Assembly: GCF_016217785.1 (NCBI RefSeq)
Contig: NZ_JACRGA010000026.1
Span: 1 to 64,000, forward strand
Origin: Methanobacterium sp.
GTDB lineage: Archaea > Methanobacteriota > Methanobacteria > Methanobacteriales > Methanobacteriaceae
Direction: 5' to 3'
DNA length: 64,000 nucleotides
Shown here: piece by piece, positions 58,885 to 64,000 of the stretch
Numbering within the stretch: position 1 is the first letter of the stretch
Layout of the letters: every line of letters begins with the position of its first letter
Translations under genes and position numbers: made by a program
Notes under the pieces: generated by a model
The model's database searches: none
Seen by the model: the letters and a program-made list of their open reading frames with translations, nothing else
Told to the model about the DNA's origin: nothing

Positions 58885-58921
58885 CATCAATTTATTTATA
58901 TATTGATATATTTGGATATAT
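58885..58921 (+). promoter_or_regulatory. Putative ArsR operator/promoter of the arsenic operon
   Basis: atcaat (58886-58891) and attgat (58902-58907) form an inverted repeat with a ten-base spacer, the usual ArsR operator layout, followed by atatatttggatatat (58906-58921), which recurs identically at 61751-61766. The region also holds the TATA box, so repressor binding would block initiation. Confidence 0.6.
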
Positions 58922-60635
58922 GAAACTAATATGGTGGTTGGATAATTTGAAAGAAAAAGAAATCAAAGATTTTGTAAAGGAAAGATATTCAAAAATTGCC
59001 ACTAAAACAGATTCTTCCTGTTCATGCTGCTCAGGGACTGGAATGGATGGTATAATCAGGCAAGCCAAATCAGTAGGTTATTCTGAAGATGAGATTAAAA
59101 GCATCCCTGCAGATGCCATATTCGGCCTGGGATGCGGCAACCCCACAGCACTAGCCGAGATAAAAAAGGGTGAAACAGTTCTTGACCTGGGATCAGGCGG
59201 AGGGATAGATGTTTTCCTGGCTGCCAACAAAGTAGGTGATGATGGAAAGGTCATCGGAGTAGACATGACCGAGGCAATGGTTGAAACTGCCACCCAAAAT
59301 GCTGAAGCAGGTGGTTATCAGAATGTGGAGTTTAAACTGGGTGAAATAGAGAATTTACCCATTGAAGATGATTCCATTGATGTGATAATCAGTAACTGTG
59401 TTATAAATCTCACCCCAAACAAGTCAGTGGCCTTTAAAGAAGTTTTCAGGGTTTTAAAAGATAGTGGGAGAATATTAATATCAGATATAGTTACAGAGGG
59501 AGAACTTCCTGCTGAAGTTCGTAGAAGCTTCCAGGCATGGTCAGAGTGCACAGCTGGTGCCATGGAAAAACAGGATTACCTGAAAACCATAAAAAAAGCA
59601 GGTTTTAGCAAGGTTGAAATCATAGAAGAGCACTTTTTTACAGAAGCTAACCTGGATGAACGTCTGGTGGGGAAAATAACGAGTGTGCAGGTAAGGGCTC
59701 TAAAAGGAGAAACAATGAGTGATGATAACAAAACTGCATGTTGTGGAGAAAGTATTGAATCCCCTAAGCAGGAACAAGAACAAGAACAATATGAGGATGG
59801 TGGATGTTGTGGGGGAACTGGAGATAAGTCTGAAGCGGAGTTAGATGAAAGTGATGAATGCGGATGTGGATGTGGAGGAGAATTCCCTGATCAATCACTG
59901 GTAAAAAATCCTGATGAACCTAAAAATATGGTTGATCCTGATTTTTTAAAAGGTTTTGAGAAATTTGCCCACTCAATGGGCATTGTAAGTATAGGATATA
60001 CACAAGTCATTCCGGAATTAATCAATACAGAAGAAACTCTTTACCCTAACGCCATTGTGTTAACTCTGGAAATGGGTAACGATATTATCAAAACCCCTCC
60101 CGGTCCAGAAGCACAGCAACTAAATGATGCAACCTACGCAAAACTGGGCAATATAACCTACGCACTCTCTGACTTTATAAGAGCAAATGGATTTGCCACT
60201 CAGGTTGCCCACCCCTACGGAAGTATGGTAGGATTCTCCCAGCTTGGTCAAAAGGCAGGCCTCGGCTGGATAGGGCAAAGCGGTCTTCTAATAAGTCCTG
60301 AACTGGGCCCCCGGCAAAAGATCTCTGCCATTTTCACCAACATAGAAAATCTACCCATGGAAAAGCATGATGACCATTCATGGATAATTGATTACTGTGA
60401 AAAATGCGGTAAATGTATCAAAGCCTGTCCTGAAAAAGCACTGATAAAAACAGAGAGCTGCTGTGGAGGTAAAGAAATACAATTCGTACAGAAACGTTGT
60501 ATAGGTTGTAGTCAGGGCTGTACTTACTGTATAGAAGACTGTCCGTTTGACGAGAAGGGATATGAACATGTTAAAAATAAATTCGATAAAATGAATGCAA
60601 AATTAGCGGAAAAGAAATCAAAATCATGTTGCTAG
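58920..60635 (+). CDS. arsM: Arsenite methyltransferase fused to a QueG-like 4Fe-4S protein
   Basis: 571 residues. 10-265: arsenite S-adenosylmethionine methyltransferase with DLGSGGGIDVFLAA (SAM site) and the As(III)-binding cysteines Cys72 (LGCGNP), Cys160 (SNCVINL) and Cys210 (SECTAGAM). 266-330: cysteine-rich acidic linker with CC pairs (CCGES, GGCCGG, ECGCGCGGE). 330-545: a domain like QueG/reductive dehalogenase (AGLGWIGQSGLLISPELG) with ferredoxin sets Cys493/496/499/503 and 527/530/534/537/541; it ends SCC. A TTG at 58947 behind GGTGG is a better start than ATG 58920. An internal ATG at 59715 (residue 266) follows a perfect AAAGGAG. Likely role: arsenic methylation coupled to ferredoxin-driven reduction. 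Confidence 0.85.
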   Translation: MKLIWWLDNLKEKEIKDFVKERYSKIATKTDSSCSCCSGTGMDGIIRQAKSVGYSEDEIKSIPADAIFGLGCGNPTALAEIKKGETVLDLGSGGGIDVFLAANKVGDDGKVIGVDMTEAMVETATQNAEAGGYQNVEFKLGEIENLPIEDDSIDVIISNCVINLTPNKSVAFKEVFRVLKDSGRILISDIVTEGELPAEVRRSFQAWSECTAGAMEKQDYLKTIKKAGFSKVEIIEEHFFTEANLDERLVGKITSVQVRALKGETMSDDNKTACCGESIESPKQEQEQEQYEDGGCCGGTGDKSEAELDESDECGCGCGGEFPDQSLVKNPDEPKNMVDPDFLKGFEKFAHSMGIVSIGYTQVIPELINTEETLYPNAIVLTLEMGNDIIKTPPGPEAQQLNDATYAKLGNITYALSDFIRANGFATQVAHPYGSMVGFSQLGQKAGLGWIGQSGLLISPELGPRQKISAIFTNIENLPMEKHDDHSWIIDYCEKCGKCIKACPEKALIKTESCCGGKEIQFVQKRCIGCSQGCTYCIEDCPFDEKGYEHVKNKFDKMNAKLAEKKSKSCC

Positions 60636-60687
60636 TAAAATTAAAAATCTAACTTGATTAACAGGATTATCATAAGGAGATAATACA

Positions 60688-61074
60688 ATGAGTGAAAAAA
60701 AGAAGATAGCCCTGGCTGCCTGCAGTGGAATGAGTCCATACGGTCTAGTTACCCGTGTAACATCTGCAGATACAGTTGCAGAAACTGATAATACTATATC
60801 CATCTGTATGGGTGCTACTTCTGCTGATAGAGAAGGATTTAAAAATTTAATTAGAAAGTATCCCATCATAGCCATCAGTGGTTGTGATGGTAACTGTACC
60901 CTTAAAATACTGGAACAAAAAGGGGTTAAACCCGCTAAAAACATCAACGTTATGGATGAACTTAATGAAGCTGGTTTAAAACCCACTGATGTGTCCAGAT
61001 TGGATGAGAACGGAGAAATTTGTGTTGACTACATGAAAGACAAAATAAAAAAAGAATTAAAAGAGTTGGAATAA
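60688..61074 (+). CDS. DGC domain (putative zinc-binding) protein
   Basis: 128 residues. Cysteines in AACSGMSPYG, TISICMGA, AISGCDGNCTLKI and EICVDYM match the DGC family, named after a conserved Asp-Gly-Cys-type motif and predicted to bind zinc. GGAGATAATACA precedes the ATG. It follows the arsM fusion by 52 bases in the same direction, so a thiol/metal (perhaps arsenic) binding role in the same operon is likely by inference. Confidence 0.8.
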   Translation: MSEKKKIALAACSGMSPYGLVTRVTSADTVAETDNTISICMGATSADREGFKNLIRKYPIIAISGCDGNCTLKILEQKGVKPAKNINVMDELNEAGLKPTDVSRLDENGEICVDYMKDKIKKELKELE

Positions 61075-61119
61075 CTAAACTCTTTCACTAAATTAACAGA
61101 ATAATCAAATAGGGTTGTG

Positions 61120-61662
61120 ATGGCAATCAAAAAAATTAAAGATGTTCTTTCCTGTAATGAAGTACACAGGGAGGAGCTTCTTACCCTGCTGAAGATTGAA
61201 GCAAGGCTTATTACTATCCGGGATATCATGCAGGCTAGTTCATTCCTTATTCAAGATGCCCAGTATGTTCAGGGAAGTTATCGTAAGGAATACTTAAAAG
61301 CTTACACCATAGCCTTCATTACCCGTATCAAGGAAGTTAAAGAACACCAAATAAATGATAATGGCTTTTTAGATGTTCAAGAAGTTCAAGAAGCCATCAG
61401 TCTGCTTTTAAAACAGGAAAATGAGGTAACGGGTGCAGATGGCTTCGATCCTGCTTTTTTTCAGATCTACAAGATTATTTCCATCTACACAACATTTATA
61501 CTGGATGAACCAGTACACCCTGTAGGTACACCTTTTCCTGGAGGTTTAAAGGTGAAATATGATGGCGAAAAGTTTCTTTGCCCGGTGAAAGAACGGCAAA
61601 AAGAAAACCCCGGGGCTGTTTGTGGGTTCTGTATTGCTGAACAGGATCCAGAAATGATATAA
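61120..61662 (+). CDS. DUF2115 domain protein
   Basis: 180 residues. CNEVHREELLTLLKIEARLITIRDIMQASSFLIQDAQYVQGSYR and the end FPGGLKVKYDGEKFLCPVKERQKENPGAVCGFCIAEQ with its Cys set match DUF2115, a family mostly of methanogens with unknown function. The last third has possible metal-binding cysteines (CPVKE, CGFC). The ATG at 61120 lies five bases behind AGGG. Third gene of the arsenic operon (45 bases after the DGC gene). Confidence 0.8.
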   Translation: MAIKKIKDVLSCNEVHREELLTLLKIEARLITIRDIMQASSFLIQDAQYVQGSYRKEYLKAYTIAFITRIKEVKEHQINDNGFLDVQEVQEAISLLLKQENEVTGADGFDPAFFQIYKIISIYTTFILDEPVHPVGTPFPGGLKVKYDGEKFLCPVKERQKENPGAVCGFCIAEQDPEMI

Positions 61663-61737
61663 AATAAACCATCTAAATTTGATTTTTATCATTTTATGGA
61701 GGTAATTTTATTTTTTTACAATAATGACCACCCATTG

Positions 61738-61766
61738 CATCAATATATTAATATATTTGGATATAT
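61738..61766 (+). promoter_or_regulatory. Second copy of the arsenic operator
   Basis: catcaatatattaatatatt continues into gatatat; the last 16 bases (61751-61766) are identical to 58906-58921, and CATCAAT precedes in both. It lies upstream of the arsR relic. The gap from 61663 to 61930 otherwise holds only short stop-filled frames. Confidence 0.6.
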
Positions 61767-61933
61767 ACTTATTAACGTAGAGTTCTTTGAGAAATTAACA
61801 AAGGATGATTTTGAATTTAACGACATTTTTAAAAAACAATGAAATGAAGGAATAAAAAAAGAAATATAATGACTATGGGGTCATGCTCTTGAATAGAGTG
61901 GTAGAATGAAAGTGGACAAAATATAAAATTGCT

Positions 61934-62118
61934 GTAACATTGATTTAAACGAAATAGAATGTTTAAAAAGATTATTATCTAGGGTAAACCTCAGTCCACT
62001 ATATTTCATCATCTTAAATTGTTGAAAAATGCAGGGTTCATTAAAAGAAAGGGGGTATTTGGACTTTTATATGGGTCTTAAAAATCCTGAAATTTTGATT
62101 TTAATTGATAAATTATGA
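61934..62118 (+). pseudogene. arsR: Frameshifted arsR regulator remnant
   Basis: Three successive frames read parts of one ArsR protein: NCCNIDLNEIECL, then GKPQSTIFHHLKLLKNAGFI (about 61983-62042; the recognition helix of the winged helix), then LKNPEILILIDKL to the TGA at 62116-62118. Stops and frame changes separate them and no N-terminal start is left. Downstream, ATG 62115 begins a 24-codon frame (FGIVSDPEVGKKVFEGHV) ending at 62189 that may be a relic of a deleted permease. The thioredoxin gene follows, as in intact arsR-permease-thioredoxin loci. Confidence 0.7.
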
Positions 62119-62198
62119 ATGGTTTAATGGGATTTGGCATCGTGTCTGACCCTGAAGTGGGGAAGAAAGTGTTTGAAGGGCATGTCTGAGGTGATATG

Positions 62199-62444
62199 AT
62201 GAAAATAGAAATATACGGAACTGGATGTGGCAATTGTAAAGCTGTAGAAAAGAACGCAGAAAAAGCAATAAAAGATGCAGATGCAGATGCAGATGCAGAA
62301 ATCGTCAAAATCCAGGAAATGGATAAAATATTTGAAGCTGGAATAACCGGAACTCCTGGATTAGGGATAGATGGAGAAATAAAATCCATGGGTCGTATTC
62401 CCTCGGTGGATGAGATTAAAAAATGGATAGAATCCAAAAAATGA
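62199..62444 (+). CDS. Small thioredoxin/glutaredoxin-like protein (CGNC)
   Basis: 81 residues with active-site TGCGNCKAVEKNAEKA near the start and GTPGLGIDGEIKSMG later (cis-proline loop), the small archaeal thioredoxin type (MTH895-like). GAGGTGA (62188-62194) is best spaced from the ATG at 62199, less so from that at 62196. The chain carries a run DADADADAE encoded by a tandem gatgca repeat (62276-62300), an unusual low-complexity expansion. Its place behind an arsR relic suggests a role as arsenic-locus reductant. Confidence 0.8.
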   Translation: MKIEIYGTGCGNCKAVEKNAEKAIKDADADADAEIVKIQEMDKIFEAGITGTPGLGIDGEIKSMGRIPSVDEIKKWIESKK

Positions 62445-62522
62445 AATAATTCTAGTGATTTATATTATTTTATGGAATCAAACTTACAAAAAATCTTGTT
62501 TCAAAAATAATGAGTGATCTGA

Positions 62523-63446
62523 ATGGAGTATGTTGTAAAAGTTCATAACCTAACCAAGGGCTACAAGGAAATTAAAGCCGTTGATGGTGTGAACTTTAAG
62601 GTTAAAAAGGGTGAGATATTCGGCTTCCTAGGACCTAATGGGGCTGGGAAGACTACCACAGTCAGAATGTTAACGGGTATAATCAAACCAGACAGTGGAA
62701 AAGCTTACATCTTAGGATACAACATTCAGAAAGAGCCTTTAAAGGCCAAAGAACATATGGGTGTGGTTCCTGAAACTTCCAATGCTTACGTAGACTTATC
62801 CGCCTGGCAGAATCTGATATTAACAGCTGATCTATACGGAGTGCCTAAAAAAGATGCTGAAAAAAGAGCAGATGATCTTTTAAAGGAATTCGATCTTTAT
62901 GAACGAAAAAATGATAAGGTTAAAGGGTTTTCCAAAGGTATGAAGCAACGTTTGATCCTGGCCATGGCGCTGATTAACGATCCGCAACTTTTATTTTTAG
63001 ATGAACCTACCAGTGGTCTGGATGTTCAGAGCAGCATTTTAATCCGACAGATGCTGTTGCAACTCCGTGAGAAAGGTAAAACCATCTTACTCACCACCCA
63101 CAACCTGGAAGAAGCCAATAAACTATGTGAGATGATAGCCATTATCAACAAGGGCAAAATTGCCGCCATAGACACTCCTGAAAACCTTAAAAAAATGATA
63201 AAAAAGTTGAACACCATAGAGGTAACCTTCGATGGCTCTATAGACGTCCAGGAGTTGTCAGACTTCCCTGAAATACAGGAAATCAGGAAAACTGGTGATA
63301 AATTCATTTTAAACACGGATAATGTTAACAACCTTATTTTTGCGGTTACAGAATACGCAAAATCTAAAAATATCAAAATAGTGGCTCTGAACACTCTAAC
63401 CCCGTCACTGGAAGAAGTATTCATAGAACTCACCCGGAGGGGATAA
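62523..63446 (+). CDS. ABC transporter ATP-binding protein
   Basis: 307 residues. Walker A FLGPNGAGKTTT, signature FSKGMKQRLILAMAL (SKG in place of SGG), Walker B LLFLDEPTSGLD and the H-loop TTHNLEEAN are in place; the C-terminal extension (KNLKIVALNTLTPSLEEVFIELTRRG type) is that of exporters with ABC-2 permeases. The start ATG at 62523 has only a poor ribosome binding site. Four bases separate its stop from the permease start, so they form a unit. Substrate unknown. Confidence 0.92.
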   Translation: MEYVVKVHNLTKGYKEIKAVDGVNFKVKKGEIFGFLGPNGAGKTTTVRMLTGIIKPDSGKAYILGYNIQKEPLKAKEHMGVVPETSNAYVDLSAWQNLILTADLYGVPKKDAEKRADDLLKEFDLYERKNDKVKGFSKGMKQRLILAMALINDPQLLFLDEPTSGLDVQSSILIRQMLLQLREKGKTILLTTHNLEEANKLCEMIAIINKGKIAAIDTPENLKKMIKKLNTIEVTFDGSIDVQELSDFPEIQEIRKTGDKFILNTDNVNNLIFAVTEYAKSKNIKIVALNTLTPSLEEVFIELTRRG

Positions 63447-63449
63447 TAG

Positions 63450-64000
63450 ATGTTAAATCTTTATTTCAACCAGTTCAAACGTTCCCTTGCCATTATGAGA
63501 AAGGACATCTTGATCTACTATCTTAAAGGACCAGTAATCATATTTGGGATATTAATACCGTTATTCCTGTTTCTGGCCTTTTTAACCGGTAGTAAGAATT
63601 TATCCACAGATTTTCTCATATCTGGGCTCATTGGGATGACCATGCTCTTTACTGCCACCTCTGTGTCTCCGGTTATAACACCATGGGAATCACAGATGAA
63701 CACCCTAGAAAGACTAATGACATACCCCATATCCATATACACCCTCATACTCGGTGATATCCTGGCTTCAGTCATCTTCGGAACATTAATCACCCTGGTG
63801 CCAGTGATCATAGGATTAGCCATTGGAGTAAATATAATTCACCCTCTTATCCTCATTACAGGAATTATTTTGGCTTCAATTTGTTTTTCAGCCCTTGGAC
63901 TCTTACTTGCAACACCTCCCACTAATGCTCCCTCTAATGTCATGATGATTTCCTCCTTGGTTAAATTTCCGCTGGTATTCATAAGTGGAATTTTTATTCC
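63450..64000 (+). CDS. ABC-2 type permease, cut by window end
   Basis: The first 183 or so residues: MLNLYFNQFKRSLAIMRKDILIYYLKGPVIIFG start and then helices with SVSPVITPWESQMNTLERLMTYPISIYTLILGDILAS. This is the typical drug/polysaccharide exporter permease. It starts at ATG 63450, after CGGAGGGGATAAT, three bases behind the stop of the ATPase. The frame is open to the last base of the window, so it is 3'-partial. Confidence 0.88.
   Translation, partial: MLNLYFNQFKRSLAIMRKDILIYYLKGPVIIFGILIPLFLFLAFLTGSKNLSTDFLISGLIGMTMLFTATSVSPVITPWESQMNTLERLMTYPISIYTLILGDILASVIFGTLITLVPVIIGLAIGVNIIHPLILITGIILASICFSALGLLLATPPTNAPSNVMMISSLVKFPLVFISGIFI

Overview
The window is chromosomal DNA from a methanogenic archaeon of the Methanobacteriales, most like Methanobacterium. 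The evidence is a split RNA polymerase B subunit (rpoB2 and rpoB1 as separate genes) and split A subunit, archaeal-type triosephosphate isomerase and phosphoglycerate kinase, archaeal EF-2, EF-1alpha and NusA, tRNA genes with archaeal TATA boxes, strong GGAGGTGA ribosome binding sites, DUF2115 and DUF2085 proteins, and an adhesin-like beta-helix surface protein. Species cannot be fixed from sequence reading alone.

Bases 1-17620 are a conserved housekeeping core, all on the + strand: the end of a transglutaminase-like protein, tpiA and pgk, five tRNA genes (Thr, Pro, Tyr, Asp, Lys), then rpoH-rpoB2-rpoB1-rpoA1-rpoA2-rpl30e-nusA-rps12-rps7-fusA-tuf-rps10 and a tRNA-Ser. Several spacers hold clear RNA hairpins: before rpoB2, before rps12, between fusA and tuf, and between tuf and rps10.

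Bases 17620-42730 are accessory and metabolic genes in short operons on both strands. They begin with a decayed OLD-type ATPase/TOPRIM nuclease next to tRNA-Ser, a small zinc-finger protein, a winged-helix fragment and two adjacent 12-bp minisatellites. Then come a phosphoribosyltransferase, a coiled-coil protein, a membrane-anchored flavodoxin, VOC, SRPBCC and ATC-hydrolase-like proteins, and a MarR-regulated ABC exporter whose probable operator is repeated before a His/Met-rich small protein. Next are a CruF-like membrane protein, an AlkZ-like protein, a PepSY-like protein, a geranylgeranyl-reductase-like flavoprotein, a MATE exporter, an adhesin, a TetR plus Fe-S aldo/keto reductase pair with matching operator-like sites, an AI-2E family permease, an isoprenylcysteine-methyltransferase-like protein, an iron-sulfur flavoprotein and a ferredoxin-type protein.

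Bases 42730-55550 mix gene-poor, hairpin-rich DNA (including an IS630-type transposase remnant) with a helix-hairpin-helix protein, a methyltransferase, small membrane proteins, a PAS-repeat sensor, a degenerate histidine kinase, an SLC13-type transporter, a Cys-rich secreted protein and two overlapping, related membrane proteins with conserved histidines.

Bases 55550-64000 hold the most unusual genes: an 812-residue STAS-unknown domain-phosphotransferase fusion followed by a metallo-beta-lactamase-fold protein; then an arsenic locus in which an arsenite methyltransferase is fused through a Cys-rich linker to a QueG-like Fe-S domain, with a DGC-family and a DUF2115 gene behind it. The promoter/operator sequence of this operon recurs 2.8 kb downstream before a frameshifted arsR relic and an intact small thioredoxin. 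An ABC exporter closes the window, its permease cut by the end.
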